Source: Planctomycetota bacterium (GTDB lineage Bacteria; Planctomycetota; UBA1135; GCA-002686595). From it: a stretch of 58,408 nt of DNA. Below the pieces are notes generated by a model that made no database searches, was not told the DNA's origin, and was given only the letters and a program-made list of their open reading frames with translations. Within the stretch, counting starts at the first letter, position 1, and every line of letters starts with the position of its first letter. The position numbers were made by a program, and so were the translations under genes. The stretch spans positions 1 to 58,408 of the forward strand of contig VGZD01000008.1 of the NCBI GenBank assembly GCA_016872715.1, in the 5' to 3' direction. Shown here one piece after another: positions 37,001-45,831 of the stretch.

Positions 37001-38128
37001 CTAGTCAGCGGCGCCTTCGAGCAGCACCGCGTCGGGAGGCAACTCGGGCAGCTCGTCGTCGTTGGCGCGCTCGGGCGGTGACTTCACGCTCGAGCGCGGC
37101 TCGAGCTCGACCTGCGCGAGCGCCGCGGGCTTCTCCAGCGTCGTCGCCGGAGGGTTCGCCGAATCAGCTAGCGATTCGGTCGCGCGCGCGCAGAGCTGGT
37201 GGTCGGGTTGCTCGTGTGACGTTGGCGTGTGCGCCGTTCGCTTGTGAGTCGGCGCGCCGCGTGCCCTGAAAGTGGACGTCGCGGAAGTCGACGTCGCGGA
37301 AGTCGATGTTGCTGGGAAGCGCGCGAGCAGCTCGGCGTGCGCGGCTTCCTGTGCCATCACTTCGGCGGCGACGAGCTCGTAGTCCTGTGCGCCCGTCGAC
37401 TCGCTCGCGTACTCGAAGATCGTCTTGCCGTAGCTCGGCGCCTCCGCGAGCTTCACGTTCTTGGCGATGGCGCGCGTGAAGACCTTGCCGGGGAAGTAGG
37501 ACCGCAGCTCCGCGATCACCTCGCGCGCGAGCTTCGTGCGGTTGTCGTACAGGCACGGCAGGAAGCCCGTGATCTCCAGACGCGGGTTCAGTCGACGGCG
37601 CAGCAGGCCGACGACGTCCACGAGCTTGGTCATGCCCTGCAGGGCGAAGAACTCGGTCTGCACGGAGATCACGGTCTCGTAGGCCGCGACGAGCCCGTTG
37701 ACGGAGAGCAGCCCCAGACTCGGCGGACAATCGAGCAGCACGTAGTCCGCAGGCGCCTCGCCATGCTGCTCGCGGTGTTCTTTTTCCCACGTGTCGATCG
37801 CGTCGCGCAGGATCAGCTCGCGCCCGAAGGCGTTGGCGAGCTCGAGCTCGGCGCCCGAGAGGTCGATGTTCGAGGGCAAGAGCCGCAGACCAGGCGTCTT
37901 GGAGTCGCGCAACGCAGCGCCGAAGGCGCAGTTCCCGAGCAACACCGCGTACGTGGACGGCTCTCCACTCTCGAGCTGCACGTCGAGGTGCAACGAGAGA
38001 TTGGCCTGCGGGTCGAGGTCGATCACGACCACGCGTCGGCCCGCTCGCGCGAGGGCAGCGCCGAGATTCACGGTCGTGGTGGTCTTTCCCACCCCACCCT
38101 TTTGGTTGATCAACGCGATGCGGCGCAT
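37001..38128 (-). CDS. parA: ParA/Soj chromosome partition ATPase
   Basis: A 375-residue Walker-type ATPase. The deviant Walker A is INQKGGVGKTTTTVNL, switch motifs are VVIDLDPQANLSLHL and LLDCPPSLGLLSVN, and FEYASESTGAQDYEL fits the chromosomal Soj class. It lacks the N-terminal helix-turn-helix of plasmid ParA. The last 110 residues are a low-complexity tail containing a repeated SATST motif (15-bp DNA repeat at 37275-37304), longer than most relatives. It is separated from parB by more than 8 kb and runs directly into bshA. Confidence 0.92.
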   Translation of the reverse strand: MRRIALINQKGGVGKTTTTVNLGAALARAGRRVVVIDLDPQANLSLHLDVQLESGEPSTYAVLLGNCAFGAALRDSKTPGLRLLPSNIDLSGAELELANAFGRELILRDAIDTWEKEHREQHGEAPADYVLLDCPPSLGLLSVNGLVAAYETVISVQTEFFALQGMTKLVDVVGLLRRRLNPRLEITGFLPCLYDNRTKLAREVIAELRSYFPGKVFTRAIAKNVKLAEAPSYGKTIFEYASESTGAQDYELVAAEVMAQEAAHAELLARFPATSTSATSTSATSTFRARGAPTHKRTAHTPTSHEQPDHQLCARATESLADSANPPATTLEKPAALAQVELEPRSSVKSPPERANDDELPELPPDAVLLEGAAD

Positions 38129-38211
38129 GGACCAGAGAGTCTAGCGCGCGGCGCCGCGGCGGGCGCGCATCCAGCGCGGGCGTCGGCGGTTTTCGCGCCG
38201 CTGCGAACGAG

Positions 38212-38925
38212 CTAGCGCAGTCGCAGCGGATCGGCGATCGGGAGCGGCCCGAGCGAGAGCAGCGGCTCCCCCACCCGCACGCCGATGCGCTCGCCGAAGA
38301 ATCTCGCGCGCGTCTCCATGCGGGCGAGGATGTCGGCTCCGAACAGGAAGTGCTCGCCCCTGTCGTCAGCGTGCATGGGTTGGAGTTGGCTGCGGTAGCA
38401 GCGCACGAGCTCGAGCTTGCGCTCCCACACGGGGCCGATGTCGACCACCAGCGTGGGTTCGAATGGAACGTGGCCCATGAAGTGGTACAGGCGTCGCGGA
38501 CGCCGCGCGCTCGGGCCGCCGTCTTGCTCGGCCAGACGGGCGAGTCCGCTCAAGTACCACGCCTCGCGCGCCAGGCGGCCGGTGGCGGCGTGGTCGGGAT
38601 GCAGGTCCTCGACGTGCTGCGCGAGCACGACGTCGGGTGCGTGCTCGCGCAGCAGGCGCGCGAGCCGCTCCCGCGCGTCCACGCCGGCGACGACTCGGCC
38701 GTCGGGGAGCCCGAGGTTGTGGCGCACCGTCAGTCCCAGGCAGCGACTGGCGGCGGCCGTTTCGGACTCGCGCTCGGCCGGCGTGCCGCGCGAGCCCATT
38801 TCTCCCCGCGTCACGTCGATGATCCCGATCTTCCAGCCCGCGTCGACGAGCCGCAGCAGGGTGCCACCGACGCAGATCTCCGCGTCGTCGGGGTGGGCGG
38901 CGATCACCAGGAGATCGAGCTTCAA
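38212..38925 (-). CDS. bshB1: Bacillithiol biosynthesis deacetylase BshB1
   Basis: A 237-residue LmbE-family zinc deacetylase that removes acetate from GlcNAc-malate. Zinc residues are in IAAHPDDAE and DLHPDHAATGRL, and TRGEMGSRGTPAERE is characteristic of BshB1. The start is a TTG overlapping the bshC stop (TTGA, 38922-38925), so translation is coupled. It sits between bshC and parA in the same direction. Confidence 0.92.
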   Translation of the reverse strand: MKLDLLVIAAHPDDAEICVGGTLLRLVDAGWKIGIIDVTRGEMGSRGTPAERESETAAASRCLGLTVRHNLGLPDGRVVAGVDARERLARLLREHAPDVVLAQHVEDLHPDHAATGRLAREAWYLSGLARLAEQDGGPSARRPRRLYHFMGHVPFEPTLVVDIGPVWERKLELVRCYRSQLQPMHADDRGEHFLFGADILARMETRARFFGERIGVRVGEPLLSLGPLPIADPLRLR

Positions 38926-40547
38926 GGGGCGGGCTCCGCGTTCGACTTGGTGGGGCTCAACCGCACGAGCAAGTGAGCGGTGGAAAGCGGTGTGAGCGTG
39001 TCGAGCAGCTCCCCCACCCACTCCGTGCCGTGCCGCGCGAGGAACGGGAGCGCACTCAGCACGCGTTCCTGCAACTCGCCCCGCGGGCACAGTGCGTTGG
39101 TGACGCGGCGCACGAGTCGCCGGCCGCGACCGGTTCGATTGGCGTGCACTCTCTCGGCCCGCTCGCACAGCTTCTCGATCAGGGAGCGAATCTGATCGCC
39201 GGTGCGCGGCAGGTTGGCGGCCAGACCGCGATCGAGCTCCGCCAGCGCGGGCCTGTGGGACACCAGCTCGCGCGCTGCTCGCAGGCCAAGCTCGCGCAAC
39301 TCCGCGACGACCGGCGGGGGCGGCGCTTGCTCGTCAGCGGCGATGGACTTGCCACGCGAGGCCAACACTTCGTGCAGCTCGACCCCAAGTTGCGCGGCGG
39401 CGTCCGCGGTTTCCGCCTCCACCAACGTGGCCGACCAGCGTGGAACGGCGGCCGTGCGCGCGACGCCGACCGCATCGCGCAGTGGACCGAGTTGGGCGAG
39501 GTAGTTCAGCTCACTCCAGCCGCCGACATACGCCACGGACGGCAAGACGCTGTCTTGCAGCAGCGGTCTCAGCAGTGCGCCAGCCGACCAGTCGGTCGGG
39601 TTCCGCACGATCTCGGCCGCCACCTCCGCGCCCGTGCGCGAACCATCTTCTCCGTCGTAGCGAAAGCCATCACCGCCCACGCGCAGCGCGTGCCTGCCAC
39701 GCTCGTCGACGCGATAGAGCAACGCGGCTGTAGCGGATTCGATGGCGACCGGCGCGCCGTGTTCCAGCAGATGCGCTTCACCGCTCGCGAGTGCCGACGC
39801 CAGCTCTGGCCGAGCGACGATGCGCGCGAGCGCGCGGGAGAGCGGCTCTCGGATCCAGTCGGGTTCGAGCATCACCAGGCCGTGGGGTCCGAGCACGTCC
39901 GTCATCGCGCGCGTGAAGGCCGTGGCGAACGTCTCTCCGTCGCGAGGCAGGAAGAGCTCGATCGCGCTCTCGCCGAACGGCTGTCGACCGTAGAGCTGGC
40001 GCAGGGCCTCGCGCACGGCGGACAGGTGTTGCTTGTCCTCGCGCAGCACGATGCGCGAGACCGGCTGCTTTCCCGACGAGAGCCCCGCGAGTCCGAGACG
40101 TTGGAGGTCGAGGTTTTCGTTGAGCACCCAGGCGTGGTGCAGCTCGGCGATGTCGTGGTCGTCGGCGTGATTCCAGAACAACGGCACGACCGGACGCTCC
40201 CAAGCCTGCGCCAAGGAACGCGACAAGCGGATCGCGTGCAGCGCCTTGAGCAGGGAATACAGCGGGCCGCCGAGGAAGCCGGGCTGTTGGCCTGTGATGA
40301 CGCAGCACGCGCCAGGCTGCGCGAGCTGCCGAACGCCATCGAGGACGGCGACGTGGGGCTGGTGGGCGGCGATCCCGCGCTCGAGAGCCAGCGCGAGCTC
40401 CATGCGTTCTTCGCTGAGCCATTCATCCTCGCGCGGAGCGATGTCTTCGAGCGTGCGCGGGACGCCGATGCCCGGCACGTGCTGCGCACGCGAGGCAAAT
40501 GGCGGCAGAGCGAGCAGCTCGAGCGGGACGAGGGTCGAGGAGATCAT
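38922..40547 (-). CDS. bshC: Bacillithiol biosynthesis cysteine-adding enzyme BshC
   Basis: A 541-residue BshC, which adds cysteine to GlcN-malate to finish bacillithiol. Family marks are VITGQQPGFLGGPLYSLLKA, VPLFWNHADDHDIAE and VAYVGGWSELNYLAQL, and the long C-terminal coiled-coil region (about 430-510) is present. The ATG is 11 nt after pyrF, and the stop overlaps bshB1. The gene is full length compared with the usual 520-540. Confidence 0.92.
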   Translation of the reverse strand: MISSTLVPLELLALPPFASRAQHVPGIGVPRTLEDIAPREDEWLSEERMELALALERGIAAHQPHVAVLDGVRQLAQPGACCVITGQQPGFLGGPLYSLLKALHAIRLSRSLAQAWERPVVPLFWNHADDHDIAELHHAWVLNENLDLQRLGLAGLSSGKQPVSRIVLREDKQHLSAVREALRQLYGRQPFGESAIELFLPRDGETFATAFTRAMTDVLGPHGLVMLEPDWIREPLSRALARIVARPELASALASGEAHLLEHGAPVAIESATAALLYRVDERGRHALRVGGDGFRYDGEDGSRTGAEVAAEIVRNPTDWSAGALLRPLLQDSVLPSVAYVGGWSELNYLAQLGPLRDAVGVARTAAVPRWSATLVEAETADAAAQLGVELHEVLASRGKSIAADEQAPPPPVVAELRELGLRAARELVSHRPALAELDRGLAANLPRTGDQIRSLIEKLCERAERVHANRTGRGRRLVRRVTNALCPRGELQERVLSALPFLARHGTEWVGELLDTLTPLSTAHLLVRLSPTKSNAEPAP

Positions 40548-40558
40548 CGCTGCAGGGA

Positions 40559-41479
40559 TCAGCGCGCGGCGGTCAACGCCGCGCCAATCTCGGCGATCAT
40601 CGTGTCGAGGGCGTCGCGCGTGGCGTCCTTCCAGTGCTTGCCCGCGTGCGCCTTCTCGCGCCACGCGAACGTGATGCCGCGCGAGGAGTTGACGAGCGCT
40701 CCGCACGGCGCCCCGCTCGCGGACAACTCGAAGGCGCCGAGCACATCGCGGGCCGCCGCGCCTTGCGCGCCGTATCCGGGCAAGAGGAACGGAGTGCGCG
40801 GCATGCGAGCGCGGAAGTCGCGCAGTTCGGCTCCGTGCGTGGCGCCCACCACGGCGCCGACGCTCGACCAACCGCTCGCTCCCACCAGCCTGCGTCCCCA
40901 GCGCACGACGTGCTCGGCCACGAGATGGGAGAGTTCGGGCGAACCGTGGCGTTGGAAATCGGCGCTGCCCTTGTTCGAGGTGCGCACGAGCAGGTACAGC
41001 CCCTTGTGCGTGCGCTCGCAGGCATCGAGGAAGGGCTCGACCGAATCGGAACCCAGAAACGGATTCAGCGTGACGGCGTCGCACAGCGAAGGACCGTCCT
41101 CGGCGCTGGTTCCTTCGAGGAACGCTGTTGCGTACGCGGCTGCCGTCGTGGCGATGTCTCCACGCTTGACGTCGCCGATGACGATCAATCCCGCGGCATG
41201 CGCATCGCGCACGACCCGCTCCCACGCGAGCGCGCCGTCGGCGCCGAGGGCTTCGAAGAAGGCCGACTGCGGCTTGATCGCGGCGACCTTGCCCCCGACG
41301 ACGTCGATCACTTCGCGGCAGAAAACACCGAGACGCGCCGCGCGCTCGGCGCGCGAGCGCGACGGGTCGCGCACGTCGGCGTATTCCTGCGGAAGGAGCT
41401 CGAGGTGTGGGTCGATGCCAACCAGACAGGCGTTGCCACAACGTTCGATGGAGCTCTGAAGGCGGTCGGCGTAGTTCAC
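40559..41479 (-). CDS. pyrF: Orotidine 5'-phosphate decarboxylase, type 2
   Basis: A 306-residue OMP decarboxylase of the longer type 2 subfamily, the last step of UMP synthesis. The catalytic IGDVKRGDI loop has the conserved Asp-x-Lys-x-x-Asp, with VGIDPHLELLP and IKPQSAFFEALG at the start and LLPGYGAQG near the phosphate site. GTG start at 41479. It is the first gene of the group pyrF-bshC-bshB1. Confidence 0.93.
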   Translation of the reverse strand: MNYADRLQSSIERCGNACLVGIDPHLELLPQEYADVRDPSRSRAERAARLGVFCREVIDVVGGKVAAIKPQSAFFEALGADGALAWERVVRDAHAAGLIVIGDVKRGDIATTAAAYATAFLEGTSAEDGPSLCDAVTLNPFLGSDSVEPFLDACERTHKGLYLLVRTSNKGSADFQRHGSPELSHLVAEHVVRWGRRLVGASGWSSVGAVVGATHGAELRDFRARMPRTPFLLPGYGAQGAAARDVLGAFELSASGAPCGALVNSSRGITFAWREKAHAGKHWKDATRDALDTMIAEIGAALTAAR

Positions 41480-41562
41480 GTGCGGGCTGCTCTGGGGTTG
41501 CGATGCTCGGGGCGCGGCGAGTTGGCTGCATCACCTGCCGAGCAGCGGCTTGTGCGCGGATC

Positions 41563-42780
41563 CTAGCCCAGCAGCTCCGCGGGCGCGGGTTGGTTCAGCT
41601 GCCCCAGGCGCAGGAACTCCCTCGCGACGGCGTCCGCGAGCGGCCAGCCGCGCTGCGTGAGCGCCCAACGCTCGCCAATCTGCTCGAGCCACCCCTGTTC
41701 CGAGGAGCGCCGTGCGATGTCCAGCGCGGGATCCGCCTCGGGGCGCCAGTCCGTCAGCCCAGCTCGCGTCCACGCCTCCAGCGCGCTGAGCCCCTCCGTT
41801 CGACGCAGCCCCAGCCACCAGCTCTCACCCAGCCGGGCCCAGGCCGAAGGCCGCTCGTCCCAATCGCGCGGATCCTCGTCGTGCGCCATCCTGCGGCGGT
41901 ACTCGCCGAGCTGACGGACGTTTCCGCTGCGCTCGAACCCCAGCTTGCTGACGGCGGAGGGCCCCACCCCGACGTAGGTGCCGTTGTTCCAGTAGTTGAC
42001 GTTATGTGCGCATTGATGTCCATTTAGAGCGAAATTAGATATCTCATAGGCCGCTCTTGCCGTGGATGCGAGGTGCTCGCGCGTCCACCAGAAGAACTCG
42101 AGCTCGGCGTCGTCGGACTGGGGTTGAAGGCGCCCCTGTTGGAGCCAGCGTCGGAACAACGTGTCTTCTTCGAAGGTGAGGTTGTAGGCGGAGACGTGCT
42201 CGGGCTCGAGCGCCAGCACGCGCCGTAGGTCCGTTTGCCACTGCTCGAGGGTCTGGCCGGGGTTGGCGTAGATCAGGTCGACGTTCAGGCTCTCGATGCC
42301 GGCGCGGCGCGCGGCGTCGAAGGCTCGAAAGCTCTGGTCGACACCATGGACGCGGCCAAAGAGCTGCAACGTCTCGCCCCGCAGGCTCTGAAAGCCGATG
42401 GAAAGCCGCGTGACGCCGAGGTCCAGCAGGGCTCTCGCCTTGTCCTCGTCGAGGCTCTCCGGGTTGCACTCCACCGTCACCTCGACGGCGCTGTCTCGGA
42501 AACCCGTGCTCTGCTGAAGCGCGTCGAACAACCGGCGCAGCTGCGAGATCGAGAGCAGGCTCGGCGTGCCGCCGCCGAGAAACAACGTCCGCGGCGCTCT
42601 CGGCGCGCGCAACCGAATCTCGAGCTCGACCGCGGCCAGCGTGCCTTCCACATCCTGACCCTCGGCCGGGACCGAGAAGAAGTCACAGTAGTGACACTTG
42701 GCGGCACAAAACGGCAGGTGCACGTAGAGCGGCGTGGAAGGCGGTGCTTCGAACTGCCTTCCTGCTCCGCTCGCCGTCAC
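41563..42780 (-). CDS. hemW: Radical SAM heme chaperone HemW-like protein
   Basis: A 405-residue radical SAM protein with CxxxCxYC at Cys25, Cys29 and Cys32 (PFCAAKCHYCDFFS). FLGGGTPSLL and LSIGFQSLRGETLQLFGR are family marks. CHYC followed by DFFS, not the extended HemN motif, favours HemW, which delivers heme to respiratory enzymes, over coproporphyrinogen dehydrogenase. A stretch coding YEISNFALNG-HNVNYW uses AT-ending rare codons (about 41993-42050). GTG start overlaps the sigma-factor stop (GTGA). Confidence 0.9.
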   Translation of the reverse strand: MTASGAGRQFEAPPSTPLYVHLPFCAAKCHYCDFFSVPAEGQDVEGTLAAVELEIRLRAPRAPRTLFLGGGTPSLLSISQLRRLFDALQQSTGFRDSAVEVTVECNPESLDEDKARALLDLGVTRLSIGFQSLRGETLQLFGRVHGVDQSFRAFDAARRAGIESLNVDLIYANPGQTLEQWQTDLRRVLALEPEHVSAYNLTFEEDTLFRRWLQQGRLQPQSDDAELEFFWWTREHLASTARAAYEISNFALNGHQCAHNVNYWNNGTYVGVGPSAVSKLGFERSGNVRQLGEYRRRMAHDEDPRDWDERPSAWARLGESWWLGLRRTEGLSALEAWTRAGLTDWRPEADPALDIARRSSEQGWLEQIGERWALTQRGWPLADAVAREFLRLGQLNQPAPAELLG

Positions 42781-43595
42781 TCTCGTTCACCGCCCAAGGC
42801 ATCATAGAGCTTCCGCAGTACTTCTCGCTCGATCTGGCGCACACGTTCGCGGGTCAGGCCCACGACTTGACCGATCTCCTTGAGGGTCATGGGCTCACGA
42901 TCTTCGCTTCCTAGGCCGTAGCGCAGCCTAAGGATGGTCGCCTCCCGCTCGTCGATCGCGCCGAGCAAGCCCTCGAGACGCTTGAGCTGGTCCTCGTCGA
43001 GAAGGTGCTCGTCCGGGGTCTTGGAGTCCTCGTCCTGCACGGTGTCCTGAGAGCCCGTGAGGACGTCCAGCGAGACTTGGGCTGCGAGGCTGGAGGACTG
43101 GATGGTCCGTCGGAGCAACGACCAACTCTCCTCCGGGATGCCCAGCTCCTGAGCGACCTCTTCGACCGTCGGCATGCGGCCACGGCGGAAGACAAACTCC
43201 TGACTCACGCTGCGCCACTTCGAGATGTTCTCGGCCATGTAGCTGGGAACCCGAACGGACTTCACGGTGTTCACGAGCGCGCGGCGTATGGACTGCTTGA
43301 TCCACCACGTTGCACAGGTCGAGAAGCGACATCCGGCATCGGGGTCGAACTTCTCGACCGCCTTGAGGAGCCCGACATTGCCTTCGGCGATGAGGTCCTG
43401 CAGCGACAGACCGCGCTCCACGTAGATCTTGGCGATCGAGACGACGAGCCGCAGGTTGGCTCGGGCCATGTGCTCCCGCGCCTGTGGATCACCCCTTTGG
43501 ATGCGCCGAGCGAGCTCCTTTTCTTGGTCGGCCGTGAGGAGCGGCGTCTCGTTGATCTCGATCAGGTACGTTTCAAGGCAGCGTTCCGAGCTAAT
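42777..43595 (-). CDS. Sigma-70 family RNA polymerase sigma factor without region 1.1
   Basis: About 272 residues. Regions 1.2 (ETYLIEINETPLLTADQEKEL), 2 (LIAEGNVGLLKAVEKFDP, CATWWIKQSIRRAL), 3 (RMPTVEEVAQELGIP) and 4 (TLKEIGQVVGLTRERVRQIE) are complete, so it should recognise -35 and -10 promoters. Region 1.1 and the non-conserved insert of primary sigmas are missing, as in RpoS/group 2 and some planctomycete sigmas. No ATG, GTG or TTG fits the start; an ATT at 43595 has AGGAG 6 nt before it. A GTG near 43750 is possible but would overlap the divergent gene. Confidence 0.85.
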   Translation of the reverse strand: MSSERCLETYLIEINETPLLTADQEKELARRIQRGDPQAREHMARANLRLVVSIAKIYVERGLSLQDLIAEGNVGLLKAVEKFDPDAGCRFSTCATWWIKQSIRRALVNTVKSVRVPSYMAENISKWRSVSQEFVFRRGRMPTVEEVAQELGIPEESWSLLRRTIQSSSLAAQVSLDVLTGSQDTVQDEDSKTPDEHLLDEDQLKRLEGLLGAIDEREATILRLRYGLGSEDREPMTLKEIGQVVGLTRERVRQIEREVLRKLYDALGGERE

Positions 43596-43742
43596 GGCTG
43601 GCTCCTGGGCGATGGCCCAATGGGACAGGGGAGCAGCCCAGATCGGGAGTTGAGCGAAGCCGCCTCCAGTTGAAAGCGACTTCCTACGTGGGCGCTGTGG
43701 AAGCCGTTTCCACCGGGGAGGGCCCTCTGCTATGGTCTTGCG

Positions 43743-45056
43743 GTGCCCGCTGACCGCCCGCTGGAGGAAATCGTCGTTGAGCCCGCCTTCGCGCCCCTCT
43801 TGGGTCGGGAGAGCGCGGCCTTCTGTCGACTTGCCAACGCGCTGAAGTCCGATCCACCAGGCCCCTGGTCCAAGGGCCTCTTCCAGCGGCTGGCCCACGA
43901 GGCCAACCGGCTGGAGTCTTTCCTCGATGACCACGGGGCGCGCTTCAACCGCAGTTTTGCCCTCACGCGCGAGCTGGTCGCCAGCGCCCGCTGGCTCTCC
44001 CTCGCGGGCTTCAGTCTCTCCCACTTGGATGCGCGGTTCGACACGTACGGCCTTGGGCAAGTACTTTCACCCGCGGAACAGGAACAACTTCGGGGCACAC
44101 TCGGTCAGGCCCGCTCGTTTCTAAGGGCGTCCACAGAGCGCGTTCTGCTTCGACAACGAGACGAGTACGAACAGCGTGGGGTCGTGTGGGACGCGGGGCT
44201 AGCTTCTCTCGACGACGCGGATCTAGGCGCCGTTCGCCGCCGCCTCCCGAGGAACCTCGGCCAAGAGGATCCCGCCGATGACAGCCAGCGCATCGCCGAG
44301 ATTGCCTCCAAGTTCCTCGCCGCTTGCACGATGCTGGAGTCCTTGGATCTCCGCGTTGTCGCGGATGCGAACGCCTTGCGAGGCCGCGTTCGTACGGTCT
44401 GCAAGGAAGAGCAAGCGCGCGTCTACGAGGCAACGGTCCACAACCTCCAGTCGACCTACGACACCCACATCAAGAACACGCTCGTTGAGTCGCAGGACGA
44501 ACGCCTGCCGCGACTTCGAGGCCTGCTCTCGGCCGCGCTCCACCTGCTGGAGACCGTCACCGTTCTGGCGCACTTCGTGGAGCGACATGAGTCCGAGGCT
44601 CGCAGCGAGCCAACCAGCCACGCCATCGCGTCCATCGTTCAAGCTGATCGAGTCCGCGCCCTGATGCTGAACGAGCTGCTGCACTGGGCCAACATCCTCA
44701 TGCAGCGCGGTCGGGTCACGGCCGAAGAGCTGCTCCCGAGCTACATCGAGCTGCGTGAGCTCCGTGTCGAGCTTCCGCCGAGCCTCAAGCTGCATGCTCG
44801 ACCCGCGGCGCTGATCGTGAACATCGTGGCCCACCACGGAACGCCGGTGGAGCTCGAGATCGGGACCCATCGCTGCAATGCGGGCTCAATCCTCGAGATC
44901 CTGATCGGCGTGGGATCGAACCCCGAGGTTCGTCATTTCCTGTTTCGCGGGGACATTCATCCCCTCAACGACATCTCCCTGCTGTTCGAGAGCAATCTGG
45001 GCGAGGACGGCCTCGGCAACCTCCCCGCGGCGCTGCAGTACCTTCGCGAGCGCTAG
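43743..45056 (+). CDS. Unknown helical protein with C-terminal HPr-like domain
   Basis: A 437-residue protein. The first 340 residues are predicted helical and not recognised. The C-terminal 90 residues look like HPr, the phosphocarrier of the sugar phosphotransferase system: LHARPAALIVNIVAHHG carries the active-site His (351), and NAGSILEILIGVGS has the regulatory Ser (382). Their spacing of 31 equals His15-Ser46 in HPr. It may sense phosphorylation state and not carry sugar phosphate. GTG start, 147 nt from the divergent sigma factor, suggesting a shared control region. It overlaps the convergent phosphoesterase by 4 nt. Confidence 0.75.
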   Translation: MPADRPLEEIVVEPAFAPLLGRESAAFCRLANALKSDPPGPWSKGLFQRLAHEANRLESFLDDHGARFNRSFALTRELVASARWLSLAGFSLSHLDARFDTYGLGQVLSPAEQEQLRGTLGQARSFLRASTERVLLRQRDEYEQRGVVWDAGLASLDDADLGAVRRRLPRNLGQEDPADDSQRIAEIASKFLAACTMLESLDLRVVADANALRGRVRTVCKEEQARVYEATVHNLQSTYDTHIKNTLVESQDERLPRLRGLLSAALHLLETVTVLAHFVERHESEARSEPTSHAIASIVQADRVRALMLNELLHWANILMQRGRVTAEELLPSYIELRELRVELPPSLKLHARPAALIVNIVAHHGTPVELEIGTHRCNAGSILEILIGVGSNPEVRHFLFRGDIHPLNDISLLFESNLGEDGLGNLPAALQYLRER

Positions 45057-45787
45057 ATTCCAAGGAATAGACGGTCGGCGAGCATGGCGGGCAGTCCCGC
45101 CTGCCGGATGCGCCGGGCCTCGCGCTCGACGTCATACTCCTCGCGCAGAATCCTGACGGTGTCCGCATCGGAGTCGAACAGCGCGAATGCGGTGCGCGAA
45201 TCCTCGTCGCGCGGTTGACCCACGCTCCCGACATTGACCAGTGCGCGCTCGCACTCAGATAGGTCCAAACAGGCGTCGTGGCTGTAGGCCGTTCGCTCAG
45301 GGTCATCGCGCAACCTGAGTACAGCGATAGGAATGTGGCTGTGGCCGACGAAGCACACGGACCGATTCAGCGCCTGAAGCGACGGCTCTGCGTCTCGGGC
45401 TTCAAGGACATAGTCGAAGCGCTCGGGTTGGTGGAACGTCCCGTGGGCCACCGCGCAGTCCTCCAGCTCGAGGGTGAGCGGCAGATTGTCGAGCCAATCG
45501 AGCGCTTCCTTGTCGAGTTGACCGCGCGTCCAACGAACCGCGTCCTTGGCGAAGGGGTTGAAGTAGGCCAAGCCAAGACCTCCACTCACGGCCGCGTCGT
45601 GGTTTCCCTGCACGACATGGGAACCGATCTGCCGCAGCAGCTCGATGCATTCCGCCGGCGCGGCCCCGTATCCAACGACGTCTCCGACGCTGATGAAGCG
45701 ACGTGCGCCCAACTTGGTCAGCCGAGCCACGGCGACTTCGAGCGCCGAGATGTTTCCGTGGATGTCGCCTAGGACTCCGTACTTCAT
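45053..45787 (-). CDS. Calcineurin-like metallophosphoesterase
   Basis: A 244-residue phosphoesterase with the two-metal motifs GDIHGN, GDVVGYGAAPAEC, GNHDAA, and GHSHIP, plus the VNVGSVGQPRD end typical of the YfcE/diadenosine-tetraphosphatase-like branch. It may cleave nucleotides or phosphodiesters in the cytoplasm; the substrate is unknown. It begins with ATG at 45787, and the stop overlaps the HPr-like gene in the opposite direction. Confidence 0.88.
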   Translation of the reverse strand: MKYGVLGDIHGNISALEVAVARLTKLGARRFISVGDVVGYGAAPAECIELLRQIGSHVVQGNHDAAVSGGLGLAYFNPFAKDAVRWTRGQLDKEALDWLDNLPLTLELEDCAVAHGTFHQPERFDYVLEARDAEPSLQALNRSVCFVGHSHIPIAVLRLRDDPERTAYSHDACLDLSECERALVNVGSVGQPRDEDSRTAFALFDSDADTVRILREEYDVEREARRIRQAGLPAMLADRLFLGI

Positions 45788-45831
45788 TGCACCCTGATCA
45801 GGCTAGCTGCAGCCGAGCGCAGATGCGGAAC

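Noticed and set aside
43596-44060. Upstream extension of the sigma factor to an ATG at 44060
   Set aside because: The added 155 residues are antisense to the HPr-domain gene and have no sigma region 1.1 features.
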